Positions 46,333 through 55,188 of a stretch of DNA of 64,000 nucleotides are shown piece by piece. The notes under the pieces were generated by a model. It ran no database searches. It had not been told where the DNA came from and was given only the letters and a program-made list of their open reading frames with translations. The first letter of the stretch is position 1; each line of letters begins with the position of its first letter. Made by a program: the position numbers and the translations under genes. The DNA is from Novosphingobium sp. GTDB lineage: Bacteria > Pseudomonadota > Alphaproteobacteria > Sphingomonadales > Sphingomonadaceae. The stretch covers positions 1-64,000 of the forward strand of contig NZ_JAUYRV010000046.1 of the NCBI RefSeq assembly GCF_030696665.1, given 5' to 3'.

Positions 46333-46416
46333 AATGCAGGGCTTGCGGCGCAGCCATCAGCTTCGCTACAGCCTCACCGTATAGCCAGACGAAAACAGGG
46401 CCGGGGGAAGTTCAGC

Positions 46417-48060
46417 GTGTCAGCCAGCAATGCCAGCAATGCGATGTCTGAAGGCGGGAAGCTGGAGCCTAGCGCGTCCGACATCCGCCTCGTTATCGCC
46501 GCAAGCTCTGCGGGAACGGTTTTTGAATGGTACGACTTCTTCATCTACGGCACGCTCGCCGCGATCATCGGGAAAACCTTCTTTCCGTCCGACAATGCAA
46601 CGTTGCAGCTGTTGCTGGTATGGGCCGGTTTCGCGGTCGGCTTCGGGTTCCGACCCTTGGGCGCAATCCTGTTCGGTTACCTCGGTGACAAGCTGGGCCG
46701 CAAATACACCTTCCTCGTCACGGTCACGCTGATGGGCATTGCCACTGCCGGGGTGGGCCTGATTCCTTCGGCAAACAGTATCGGGCTGTTCGCACCGGCC
46801 ATCGTACTGCTGCTGCGTGTGCTTCAGGGCCTCGCATTAGGTGGAGAATATGGCGGCGCCGCAATCTACGTGGCTGAACATGCTCCCGGCGGGCGGCGCG
46901 GTTATTACACCAGTTACATACAGGCGAGTGTTGTTGGCGGGTTCGTTCTCAGCCTGGTTGTTGTGCTTTCCAGCAAGGCGTTGATGTCTGAAGCGGTTTG
47001 GCAAAGCTGGGGCTGGCGGGTTCCTTTCCTCCTCAGTCTCGCTCTGCTTGCCATTTCGCTGTGGATGCGGCTGAAGCTGTCGGAAAGCCCGGTTTTCCAA
47101 GCGATGAAGGAGCAGGGTGAGCTGGCCGGCAACCCCTTTGTTGAAAGTTTTACCTATCCCGGCAACAAGCGGCGCATCTTCATCGCGCTCTTCGGCATTG
47201 CAGCTGGCCTCACGGTGATCTGGTACACCGCAATGTTCTCCAGCCTCGGCTTCCTCAAATCGGCTGCGCGCATGGACGATACGCTGGCGGAGATCGTCGT
47301 GGGGATCGGCGGTGCGATTGGCATGGTGTTCTATTTGATAGCTGGCGCATGGTCCGACCGGGTAGGCCGCAAGAAGCCCATCGTGATCGGGTACGCGCTC
47401 ACTTTGCTGCTGATGTTCCCTGCATTCTGGCTGCTCGGCGCGTCAGCCAACCCGGAACTCGCCGCTGCGGCCAAGCGCAATCCAGTGGTTATTGCCGGGC
47501 CTGATTGCAATTACAGCCCCTTCGCCGCCGAACAGTCGAGCCAATGTGCCAAGCTGCTATCGGATCTTGCTTCATCAGGTATCAGTTACCGGCTTGAACA
47601 AGGCCCGCTTTTCACCGCGACCGTTGGCAGCGCGTCGATGGCAATTGACAATTACCCGTGGACTGACAAAGCCGCCACCCGGATAAAGGCATTGCAAGCC
47701 GACCTTTCCCAGCACGGCTATGACTTTGCCAAGGTCAAGCCCACCACCGGCAGGCTCGTCATGGTCATTGCCGCACTTGTGCTGCTTATGGCGCTGTCCG
47801 GTGCAACGTATGGCCCGGTTGCCGCACTGCTTTCGGAAATGTTTCCGCCGCGTATCCGTTACAGTTCGATGTCGATTCCCTATCACCTTGGCACCGGCTA
47901 TTTTGGAGGTTTCCTCCCTCTCATTTCCAGCTACATCGTTGCGCGCACCGGCGATCCCTACGCCGGGCTTTGGTATACCTGGGTCGTTGTCCTCGTCGCG
48001 TTTCTGGTCGCCCTTTGGGGCCTGAAGCCGGGGCTGCCCGCCGATTTCACGGACGACTGA
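46417..48060 (+). CDS. MHS-type MFS transporter with long periplasmic insert
   Basis: A proton-coupled organic-acid symporter-like protein of 547 residues from GTG 46417, with GGGGGAAG upstream. Motif GTVFEWYDFFIYG in helix 1 and FGYLGDKLGRKYTF, LRVLQGLALGGEYGGAA define the metabolite:H+ symporter family. Twelve segments are visible. A roughly 95-residue insert at ~343-440, between segments 9 and 10, contains two cysteines (DCNYSPFA, SSQCAKLL) and would lie in the periplasm. The substrate is unknown. It is followed by alanine racemase, but a functional tie is not shown. Confidence 0.88.
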   Translation: MSASNASNAMSEGGKLEPSASDIRLVIAASSAGTVFEWYDFFIYGTLAAIIGKTFFPSDNATLQLLLVWAGFAVGFGFRPLGAILFGYLGDKLGRKYTFLVTVTLMGIATAGVGLIPSANSIGLFAPAIVLLLRVLQGLALGGEYGGAAIYVAEHAPGGRRGYYTSYIQASVVGGFVLSLVVVLSSKALMSEAVWQSWGWRVPFLLSLALLAISLWMRLKLSESPVFQAMKEQGELAGNPFVESFTYPGNKRRIFIALFGIAAGLTVIWYTAMFSSLGFLKSAARMDDTLAEIVVGIGGAIGMVFYLIAGAWSDRVGRKKPIVIGYALTLLLMFPAFWLLGASANPELAAAAKRNPVVIAGPDCNYSPFAAEQSSQCAKLLSDLASSGISYRLEQGPLFTATVGSASMAIDNYPWTDKAATRIKALQADLSQHGYDFAKVKPTTGRLVMVIAALVLLMALSGATYGPVAALLSEMFPPRIRYSSMSIPYHLGTGYFGGFLPLISSYIVARTGDPYAGLWYTWVVVLVAFLVALWGLKPGLPADFTDD

Positions 48061-48085
48061 CATTTCTTCGCACCCTCCCGCCACT

Positions 48086-49114
48086 TTGCGTCTGGCCTTC
48101 GATCCGCAAGCCCTTGCCGCCAACTGGCGCACACTCGATGCAATGTCGGGCATTGCTGCAGCCGGTGCTGCGGTAAAGGCAGATGCTTATGGCATCGGCG
48201 CGGAACGGGTGGTGCGTGTTCTTGCCGCCGCGGGATGCAGTGACTTTTTCGTCGCGCACTGGTCTGAAGTTCCCGCGCTCCTCCCGCACATTCCTGCGGC
48301 GCGTATTGCTGTGCTGCACGGCCCGGTTAACCGTGACGAAGCCCAGTTTGCGCGCAGCACGGGCGCGCGCCCGGTCCTCAATTCCTTGACCCAAGTGCAG
48401 CGCTGGTCCGAATCCGGCGGCGGCCCTTGCCATGTCATGATCGATACTGGCATGAGTCGGCTTGGTATTGAATGGTCGCAAGTGGCAGACCCGGCCATTG
48501 CTGCTCTCGACATCGATATTTGCCTCAGCCACCTGGCCAGTGCGGACGAGGATTCACCGCAGAACGCAGACCAGTTGCATCGCTTCGAGCAGGTCCGTCG
48601 CAAAGTGTCTGCCCGCCGGTACAGTTTGGCCAATAGCGCAGGGATCGCGCTCGGGAGTGCGTACCACGGTGATCTCACCCGGCCCGGCATTGCGCTGTAT
48701 GGCGGCGTAGTTCGTCCCGAATTCGCTGGTGTGATCGTGCCAGTGGCAAGGCCAGAGGCTGCGGTAGTGCAGGTCCGAAACCTCGAACCGGGTGACAAAG
48801 TCGGGTATAATGCATTGTTCTGCGCCAGCAAATCGATGCGAGTGGGCATTTTGTCCATCGGCTACGCTGATGGCTATTTGCGTTGCTGGACAGGCACAGG
48901 CCAGTTCCTGTGGCAAGGGCGCCGCGTGCCTGTGCTTGGCCGCGTCTCTATGGACCTGACCATCGTCGACCTGACTGACCTGCCCGATTGCGGCGAGGGC
49001 GATTGGTTGGCTGCAGACTACGATCTTCCTGCTGCAGCCGCGCAGAGCGGGCTTTCGCAATACGAACTGCTCACGATTATGGGCCAACGTTTTTCGCGCC
49101 AAACTGGTTCTTAA
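48086..49114 (+). CDS. alr: Alanine racemase
   Basis: Produces D-alanine for peptidoglycan. 342 residues from TTG 48086. K31 in AAVKADAYG forms the Schiff base with PLP, and VGYNALF carries the second catalytic tyrosine. IALYGG and RVSMDLTIVDL complete the fold. The N-terminus is short: the frame stays open upstream to about 48023, with only ATT codons as candidates, and the codons from 48062 read SSHPPATLRLAFDP, like typical family N-termini. The true start is therefore unclear. Confidence 0.92.
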   Translation: MRLAFDPQALAANWRTLDAMSGIAAAGAAVKADAYGIGAERVVRVLAAAGCSDFFVAHWSEVPALLPHIPAARIAVLHGPVNRDEAQFARSTGARPVLNSLTQVQRWSESGGGPCHVMIDTGMSRLGIEWSQVADPAIAALDIDICLSHLASADEDSPQNADQLHRFEQVRRKVSARRYSLANSAGIALGSAYHGDLTRPGIALYGGVVRPEFAGVIVPVARPEAAVVQVRNLEPGDKVGYNALFCASKSMRVGILSIGYADGYLRCWTGTGQFLWQGRRVPVLGRVSMDLTIVDLTDLPDCGEGDWLAADYDLPAAAAQSGLSQYELLTIMGQRFSRQTGS

Positions 49115-49192
49115 CGCTACTTGTTAAGATTTGTTGCGCTGCACATACTGCACGTGCTAATACATAGAAATGTCGCAGTGAGGTGCCAGATC

Positions 49193-49744
49193 ATGGCCAG
49201 TGAATCCAAGAATGGCGGCACGGTTATAATCAAGAAATACGCTAACCGTCGCCTCTACAATACCAGCACTTCGAGCTACATCACGCTCGACCATCTCGCG
49301 CAGATGGTGAAGGAAAATATCGATTTCAAAGTGATGGATGCAAAGACGGGTGCAGATCTTACGCACGCGATCCTTACGCAGATCATCATGGAGGAAGAGG
49401 CCGCCGGTGAGCAGATGCTGCCGACGAATTTCCTGCGCCAGTTGATTTCGATGTACGGCAATTCGATGCAGGCGTTCCTGCCCGGGTATCTTGAAGCGTC
49501 GATGGAGCATTTCCGCGACAATCAGGCCAAGATGCGCAAAGCGATTGAAGAGAGCATTGGGTCCAACCCGCTTGCCCAGATCGCGCAGCGCAACATGGAA
49601 ATGCTGAAGGCAGCCGCAGCCGCCTTTGTTCCGGGTGCGCAACCTGCGGGTGAGGCCAAGGCGGCCGAAGAAACTGACGACCTTGATGCCCTGCGCAAGC
49701 AGATGGCTGATATGCAGAAGAAGCTCGACCAGCTTTCCAGCTGA
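49193..49744 (+). CDS. phaR: Polyhydroxyalkanoate synthesis regulator PhaR
   Basis: DNA-binding repressor of PHA granule and synthesis genes in many proteobacteria. 183 residues from ATG 49193 with GAGGTG upstream. The DNA/PHB-binding N-terminus VIIKKYANRRLYNTSTSSYITLDHLA and FLRQLISMYGNSMQAFLPGYLE are characteristic. A C-terminal coiled-coil tail (LDALRKQMADMQKKLDQL) follows. No phaC or phaP is within the window. Confidence 0.93.
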   Translation: MASESKNGGTVIIKKYANRRLYNTSTSSYITLDHLAQMVKENIDFKVMDAKTGADLTHAILTQIIMEEEAAGEQMLPTNFLRQLISMYGNSMQAFLPGYLEASMEHFRDNQAKMRKAIEESIGSNPLAQIAQRNMEMLKAAAAAFVPGAQPAGEAKAAEETDDLDALRKQMADMQKKLDQLSS

Positions 49745-49751
49745 TTTGGTG

Positions 49752-49780
49752 CCCGCAATGCTCATACCGGGCATTGCGGG
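49752..49780 (+). other. Hairpin between phaR and proS
   Basis: A perfect 10-bp stem CCCGCAATGC/GCATTGCGGG (49752-49761 with 49771-49780), loop of nine bases, starts 8 bases after the phaR stop. It overlaps the proS candidate TTG 49774, arguing against that start. It may act as an attenuator or partial terminator. Confidence 0.55.
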
Positions 49781-49809
49781 AAACATCTTTGCGCTTTAAC
49801 GCGCAGGTC

Positions 49810-51372
49810 ATGAACCAGCTTTCCAAGAACCCTTCGACCATCAAGCACGCGCTCAATGTGAAGCGCGCCGAAGACTTCGCGCAGTGGTATCAGGCCGTGA
49901 TCGCCGAGGCCGAGCTTGCCGAAGAATCCGGCGTGCGCGGCTGCATGGTCATCCGCCCGTGGGGCTATGGCATCTGGGAACGCATCCAGAAGCTGATGGA
50001 CGCACAAATCAAGGAAGCGGGCGTCGAGAACTGCTACTTCCCGCTGTTCATACCGCTGTCCTATTTTGCCAAAGAGGCCGAGCATGTCGAAGGCTTTGCC
50101 AAGGAAATGGCGGTTGTCACGCACCATCGCCTGATTTCTGACGGGAAAGGCGGCCTTACGCCCGATCCCGAAGCAAAGCTTGAAGAACCGCTGGTTGTGC
50201 GCCCCACATCGGAAACCGTGATTGGCGCGGCGATGGCGCGCTGGGTGCAATCGTGGCGCGATCTGCCGCTGATGGTCAACCAGTGGGCCAACGTCGTGCG
50301 CTGGGAAATGCGCACGCGCATGTTCCTGCGCACCAGCGAGTTCCTCTGGCAGGAAGGCCACACCGCCCATGCCGACGAAGCTGATGCGATGGTGGAAACG
50401 CTGCGCGCGCTTGAAATGTACCGCGCTTTTGCCGAAGGTCCGCTTGCCATGCCGGTGATCGCTGGTCCTAAGCCAGAGAACGAGCGTTTTCCCGGTGCGG
50501 TCGAAACCTTCTCGATCGAAGCGATGATGCAGGATGGCAAGGCTTTGCAGGCCGGCACCTCACACTATCTTGGAACCACGTTCGCGCAGGCTGCCGGCAT
50601 CCGCTATCAGGACAAGGAGGGCCAGCAGGCCCTCGCCCACACCACATCGTGGGGCGTCTCCACCCGGCTGATTGGCGGGGTGATCATGACCCACGGCGAT
50701 GATGACGGGCTGCGGGTGCCGCCCCAAGTGGCGCCGCAGCAGATTGTCATTCTTCCCATGCTGCGCGACAACGAGGGCGACGACGCTCTGCTCGCCTATT
50801 GCGAAGAAATTCGCGCTGCACTCGCCAAGCAGAGCGTGTTCGATGAACGCGTCCGCGTCCTGCTTGATAAGCGGCCCGGCAAAGCGACGCAAAAGCGCTG
50901 GTCATGGGTCAAGAAGGGCGTGCCGCTGATCCTCGAAATTGGCGGCCGCGATGCGGAAGGAGGACAAGTCTCCGCCCTGCGCCGCGATCAGTTGTGGCGC
51001 GCCGATGCCAAGCCCAACTTCGTCGGCCAACCGCGCGAGCAATTCATCGCTGCCGCCGCGTCCGAATTGGAAGCCATCCAGTCCTCGCTCTACGAAGAAG
51101 CCCGCGCCCGCCGCGATGCCCAGATCGTGCGTGACGTGACTGATCTTGATGGCCTGAAATCCTACTTTGCCGAAGGCAACAAGTATCCGGGCTGGGTCGA
51201 AATGGGTTGGTCCAAGCCCACCGGTGCCGCGCTTGATGCGGTGGTCGAACAGCTCAAGGCGCTGAAGCTGACCATTCGCAACACGCCCTTGAACGCGCCC
51301 GCACCCACCGGCATTTGCCCGTTCACTGGCGCGCCCGCGACAGAGACCATTCTCATCGCGCGGTCTTACTGA
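49810..51372 (+). CDS. proS: Prolyl-tRNA synthetase, archaeal/eukaryal-type
   Basis: Charges tRNA-Pro. 520 residues from ATG 49810; TTG 49774 is rejected because it lies in a hairpin. It matches the type lacking the INS editing domain and having a C-terminal extension: RPTSETVIGAA, RWEMRTRMFLRTSEFLWQEGHTAH, and an end with ICPFTGAPATETILIARSY. The terminal tyrosine is a hallmark of this type. Most alphaproteobacteria carry a shorter bacterial-type enzyme, so the gene was probably exchanged in this lineage (inference). No second proS copy is seen in the window. Confidence 0.93.
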   Translation: MNQLSKNPSTIKHALNVKRAEDFAQWYQAVIAEAELAEESGVRGCMVIRPWGYGIWERIQKLMDAQIKEAGVENCYFPLFIPLSYFAKEAEHVEGFAKEMAVVTHHRLISDGKGGLTPDPEAKLEEPLVVRPTSETVIGAAMARWVQSWRDLPLMVNQWANVVRWEMRTRMFLRTSEFLWQEGHTAHADEADAMVETLRALEMYRAFAEGPLAMPVIAGPKPENERFPGAVETFSIEAMMQDGKALQAGTSHYLGTTFAQAAGIRYQDKEGQQALAHTTSWGVSTRLIGGVIMTHGDDDGLRVPPQVAPQQIVILPMLRDNEGDDALLAYCEEIRAALAKQSVFDERVRVLLDKRPGKATQKRWSWVKKGVPLILEIGGRDAEGGQVSALRRDQLWRADAKPNFVGQPREQFIAAAASELEAIQSSLYEEARARRDAQIVRDVTDLDGLKSYFAEGNKYPGWVEMGWSKPTGAALDAVVEQLKALKLTIRNTPLNAPAPTGICPFTGAPATETILIARSY

Positions 51373-51377
51373 TTGCC

Positions 51378-51409
51378 CGAAAGGGTGGCGCGCAATCGCC
51401 ACCCTTTCG
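51378..51409 (+). terminator. Strong hairpin after proS
   Basis: A 13-bp perfect stem CGAAAGGGTGGCG/CGCCACCCTTTCG (51378-51390 with 51397-51409) with a six-base loop, 6 bases after the proS stop. No T-run follows, so it could terminate or protect the mRNA end. Confidence 0.65.
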
Positions 51410-51455
51410 CGCCACTGCGCTTGCAGCAAAGGCGCGCGCGTTGCATTACGCTTTC

Positions 51456-52790
51456 ATGCGCAACTATCTGATCCTGTTCCCGCTCCTCGTGTCAACGGCC
51501 GCTCATGCTGCGCCCGAGGATGCCATTTCCGAAGCCCGCCTGCGCGCCAATGTTGAAAAGCTCGTCAGCTTTGGCACCCGGCACACGCTTTCGACGCAGA
51601 CTGATCCCAAACGCGGCATCGGCGCGGCGCGCAAATGGGCTGAGGCAGAGTTCCGCAAGGCCTCGGCCGCATGCGGCAGTTGCCTTGAAGTGGTGCTACC
51701 GGAAACCACGGTTACCGGCGACCGCGTTCCTGCGCCCACCCGCCTAGTCAATGTCGTGGCCATCCAGCGTGGCAGTGAGCGCCCGAACGAGGTTGTGATC
51801 GTTCAAGCCCATATCGATAGCCGCGTTTCCAACGTGCTTGACGCTACGCAGGACGCCCCCGGTGCCAACGACAATGCCTCGGGCACCGCGCTGGTTCTCG
51901 AAGCCGCCCGCGTCCTTTCGCGCGAAAAGTTCCCCACCACGATCATCTACGCCGCCCTTTCAGGCGAAGAGCAGGGGCTGCTCGGCGGCAAACTGCTCGC
52001 CGATTATGCCGCTGCGCAGGGCTGGACGGTCAAAGCGGTCCTCAACAACGATATTGTTGGCGGCTCCACCGGTTCGGACGGTTACCGCGACAACACCAAT
52101 GTCCGCGTTCTATCCGAAGCCTTGCGCGCTGATTCTACCGATGCGTTGCGCGCCCAGATGCGCCGCTTTGGCGGGGAGAACGACAGCCCCTCGCGCAATA
52201 TCTCGCGCTGGGTCGCCAGCCTTGCCGAGGCGGACGAAGGCAAAGGCCTCGCTGTCCGCCAGATCTGGCGCGCAGACCGCATGGGCCGGGGCGGGGACCA
52301 GTTGCCCTTCTCGGACAAGGGCTACCCTGCCGTGCGTTTCACCGTCGCGGTCGAGGATTACGAGCACCAGCACCAGGATTTGCGCACAGAAGGCGGCGTG
52401 AAGTTCGGCGATACGGCGGACGAGATGGACTTTCCATACCTTGCCAAGGTCACGCGCCTCAATGTCCGCGCGCTGGCCAAACTCGCCCGCACCCCGATGC
52501 CACCGGCACCGGTGGTCAAGGGCGCGGTCAAGCCCAGCACGGACATAGAATGGCAAGCTGTGCCCGGCGCGGTCCGCTACAGGTTGTGGCAGCGCCGCAC
52601 CGATGCACCGATGTGGGACACGCAACTGCTTGAAACCGCAGATACCAAAGCCAGCCTGCCCGGCGTTCGTGCCGATGACTGGCTGTTCGGCGTCAATGCC
52701 GTGGCCGCAGATGGCTCCGAAAGTCCGGTCGCCTCTGCCGTTCCCGGCGGTCAATTCGCGCCGCTCGCCCCGGTGGCTCCGAAGCCCTAA
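51456..52790 (+). CDS. Secreted M28-family metallopeptidase
   Basis: 444 residues from ATG 51456. A signal peptide (MRNYLILFPLLVSTAAHA) is followed by a zinc-dependent peptidase domain: HIDSRVSN (first His-Asp), PGANDNASGTALVLE, SGEEQGLLGG with catalytic Glu, and NNDIVGGS. A disulfide-like C-x2-C (AACGSCLE) is near residue 75. The last ~90 residues (IEWQAVPGAVRYRLWQRR ... ADDWLFGVNAVAADGS) resemble a fibronectin-III-type domain. Predicted aminopeptidase in the periplasm or medium. Confidence 0.88.
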   Translation: MRNYLILFPLLVSTAAHAAPEDAISEARLRANVEKLVSFGTRHTLSTQTDPKRGIGAARKWAEAEFRKASAACGSCLEVVLPETTVTGDRVPAPTRLVNVVAIQRGSERPNEVVIVQAHIDSRVSNVLDATQDAPGANDNASGTALVLEAARVLSREKFPTTIIYAALSGEEQGLLGGKLLADYAAAQGWTVKAVLNNDIVGGSTGSDGYRDNTNVRVLSEALRADSTDALRAQMRRFGGENDSPSRNISRWVASLAEADEGKGLAVRQIWRADRMGRGGDQLPFSDKGYPAVRFTVAVEDYEHQHQDLRTEGGVKFGDTADEMDFPYLAKVTRLNVRALAKLARTPMPPAPVVKGAVKPSTDIEWQAVPGAVRYRLWQRRTDAPMWDTQLLETADTKASLPGVRADDWLFGVNAVAADGSESPVASAVPGGQFAPLAPVAPKP

Positions 52791-52808
52791 CAGCTTGCCA
52801 TCGGGGGC

Positions 52809-55121
52809 ATGAAAGACCACATGCCACCCATGACAAAACTCCGTTATCCCCAAGGCCTCCCCACGCGCCAGCAGGTGCTCGATTTCATCGCACAGTCCGA
52901 TGAACCTGCCGGCAAGCGCGAGATGGCCAAGGCATTCGGCCTCAAAGGCACGGAAAAAATCGCGCTCAAGGGCCTGCTCAAGGACATGGCCGATGAAGGC
53001 CTGATCGACGGCAACCGTAGCGCTTTCCACGCTATGGGCGGCGTGCCAAAGGTCACCGTTCTGCGCATTGTCGAGATCGACGAGGGCGAACCTGTTGCCG
53101 TGCCAGACAGTTGGCAACCGGATGACGCAAGCCCCCCGCCGCGCATTCGCGTCATCGAACCGCGCGGCAAAGTGCGAGATCGGAATGCCGCACTGCGGGT
53201 GGGTGATCGTGTGCTTGCGCGCACCGAAGAAGCCGGCAGCGGCTGGATCGCGCACCCGATGAAGAAGCTGCAAGGCGGCGAAGAGCAGATGATGGGTGTT
53301 GTCGAACTCGATGGCGCGGGCAAGGGCTGGCTCGCCCCGGTTGACAAGCGCGTGCGCAACGCTGTGCCCATCTCCGACCTTGGCGGCGCGGAGAAAGGCC
53401 AACTCGTCCTTGCCGAACCCGCTGGACGTTCGCCGCGCTCCGGCATGAAAGTCGTCGCGGTCCTTGGCGATCCGCTTGCTCCGCGCGCCTTCAGCCTGAT
53501 CGCCATTCACAAGCACGGCATCCCCTTTGTGTTCCCCGAAGGCGCGGTGACAGAAGCCGAAGCCGCTGCCAAACTCCCGCTTAGCGAAGAGACCCGCGAA
53601 GACCTGCGCCATCTGCCCATCGTCGCCATCGACCCTGCCGATGCGCGCGACCATGACGATGCGATCTGGGCTGAACCCGATGGCGAAGGCGGCTTCCGGG
53701 CGCTCGTCGCCATTGCCGACGTCAGCTACTATGTGCGCCCCGGCGGCGAAACCGACCGTGAGGCGCGCAAGCGCGGAAATTCGGTCTACTTCCCCGACCG
53801 CGTCGTACCGATGCTGCCCGAAGTGCTCAGTGCCGATGTCTGCTCGCTCAAATCTGGCGCGGACCGCGCGGCTATGGCTTGCCACCTGACTATCGACAGT
53901 TCGGGCAACGTCCGCGAATGGCGCTTCACGCGTGCCGTGGTGCGTATCGCCGAAGTCATCGCTTATGAGGAAGCGCAGCGGCGGATTGATGCCGATGAGG
54001 CTGCACCGCATCTTCAAAACCTCTGGTCCGCATGGCGCCTGTTGGAAAAAGCCCGCCACGCCCGCGATCCGCTCAACCTTGACCTGCCCGAGCGGCGGGT
54101 GGTGCTGAACAGCGAGGGCAAGATTGCCGAAATCGCCATCCGCGAGCGGCTTGATGCCCACCGCGTGGTCGAAGATTTCATGATCGCGGCCAACGTCGCT
54201 GCCGCCAAGGCGCTCGAAGCCAAAGTCGCGCCAGTCGTTTATCGTATCCACGAACCGCCAAGTCGGGAAAAGCTGACCGCGCTGAAAGACTATCTCGCCA
54301 CGTTCGACCGCAAGCTGTCGCTGGGGCAGGTCATCACGCCCTCGCTGTTCAACCGCATGCTGAAGGACATTGCGGACGAAGCTGAAAAGGCGCTGATAAT
54401 GGAGGCCGTCCTGCGCAGTCAGACGCAGGCCTATTATGGCCCGCGCAACGCTGGGCACTTCGGCCTCGCACTTGGTTCCTATGCGCACTTCACCTCACCG
54501 ATCCGCCGCTATTCGGACCTGCTGGTCCACCGCGCGCTGGTGGATGCCTATGGACTGGAGCAGCCCCGGCCAAAGGCCGATCTGCCCGCCGCCTCCGGTC
54601 TGTCGGACCGTGATCGCGCCGATCTCGCCCGCGTTTCCGAAGCGCTCAGCAATGCCGAACGCCGCGCAATGGAGGCAGAGCGCGACACGATTGACCGTTA
54701 TGTCGCTGCATGGCTTTCGGGCAAAGTTGGCGAAGTCTTTGACACGCGGGTTACTGGCGTACAGAAATTCGGCTTGTTCGCCACGATCATCGGCCTCGGC
54801 GGCGATGGCCTGGTGCCTGTTTCCACATTGGGCGCTGAACGCTTCAATTATGACGAAAAGGCCCAGCGCCTGATTGGCGAGCATAGCGGCGAGGAGTTCG
54901 TGATGGGCCAGATCCTCAAGCTGCGCCTTGCCGAAGCCAACCCGTTGACCGGTGCGCTTAAATTCGAACCTGTGGACGTTCCCGAAGGCGTCCAGCGGAT
55001 CGAACGTCGCGGCGAAAGGGCCGGCCACAAAACCGATCACAAGGCGCGCCGACAAGGCCAACACACCGCCGGAAAACGCGGACGCCCTTCAAACATTCGG
55101 CATCAGGGCCGCAAGAAGTAG
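52809..55121 (+). CDS. rnr: Ribonuclease R
   Basis: A processive 3'-5' exoribonuclease of structured RNA. 770 residues. N-terminal winged-helix part (LPTRQQVLDFIAQSDEPAGKREMA), cold-shock domains, then the RNB catalytic core with aspartates in AIDPADARDHDDAIWA and VADVSYYVRPGG. SPIRRYSDLLVHRAL follows, then an S1 domain and a lysine-rich tail. A GGGGG sits immediately before ATG 52809, slightly too close, so ATG 52824 or 52830 (MPPMTKLRYP) could also be used. Confidence 0.95.
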   Translation: MKDHMPPMTKLRYPQGLPTRQQVLDFIAQSDEPAGKREMAKAFGLKGTEKIALKGLLKDMADEGLIDGNRSAFHAMGGVPKVTVLRIVEIDEGEPVAVPDSWQPDDASPPPRIRVIEPRGKVRDRNAALRVGDRVLARTEEAGSGWIAHPMKKLQGGEEQMMGVVELDGAGKGWLAPVDKRVRNAVPISDLGGAEKGQLVLAEPAGRSPRSGMKVVAVLGDPLAPRAFSLIAIHKHGIPFVFPEGAVTEAEAAAKLPLSEETREDLRHLPIVAIDPADARDHDDAIWAEPDGEGGFRALVAIADVSYYVRPGGETDREARKRGNSVYFPDRVVPMLPEVLSADVCSLKSGADRAAMACHLTIDSSGNVREWRFTRAVVRIAEVIAYEEAQRRIDADEAAPHLQNLWSAWRLLEKARHARDPLNLDLPERRVVLNSEGKIAEIAIRERLDAHRVVEDFMIAANVAAAKALEAKVAPVVYRIHEPPSREKLTALKDYLATFDRKLSLGQVITPSLFNRMLKDIADEAEKALIMEAVLRSQTQAYYGPRNAGHFGLALGSYAHFTSPIRRYSDLLVHRALVDAYGLEQPRPKADLPAASGLSDRDRADLARVSEALSNAERRAMEAERDTIDRYVAAWLSGKVGEVFDTRVTGVQKFGLFATIIGLGGDGLVPVSTLGAERFNYDEKAQRLIGEHSGEEFVMGQILKLRLAEANPLTGALKFEPVDVPEGVQRIERRGERAGHKTDHKARRQGQHTAGKRGRPSNIRHQGRKK

Positions 55122-55147
55122 GGTGCCACCCGCGCTCCGGAACGCTT

Positions 55148-55173
55148 GTCATTCCCGCCTGCGCGGGGATGAC
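55148..55173. repeat. REP-like short inverted repeat
   Basis: GTCATTCCCGC-CTGC-GCGGGGATGAC forms an 11-bp stem with one G-U pair. Elements of this TCATTCCCGC type are dispersed in many GC-rich genomes. It sits between the convergent RNase R and UspA-like genes and may act as a bidirectional terminator. Only one copy was seen here. Confidence 0.55.
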
Positions 55174-55188
55174 GCAAATCCTGTGGGA

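Noticed and set aside
49774..49810. TTG 49774 as the proS start
   Set aside because: It lies inside a perfect 10-bp hairpin, and ATG 49810 begins the conserved protein.
52110..54488. A 792-codon minus-strand open frame opposite the M28 peptidase and RNase R genes
   Set aside because: Its product is His/Arg-rich without domains and is the exact antisense of well-supported genes; GC-rich codon bias keeps the antisense frame open.
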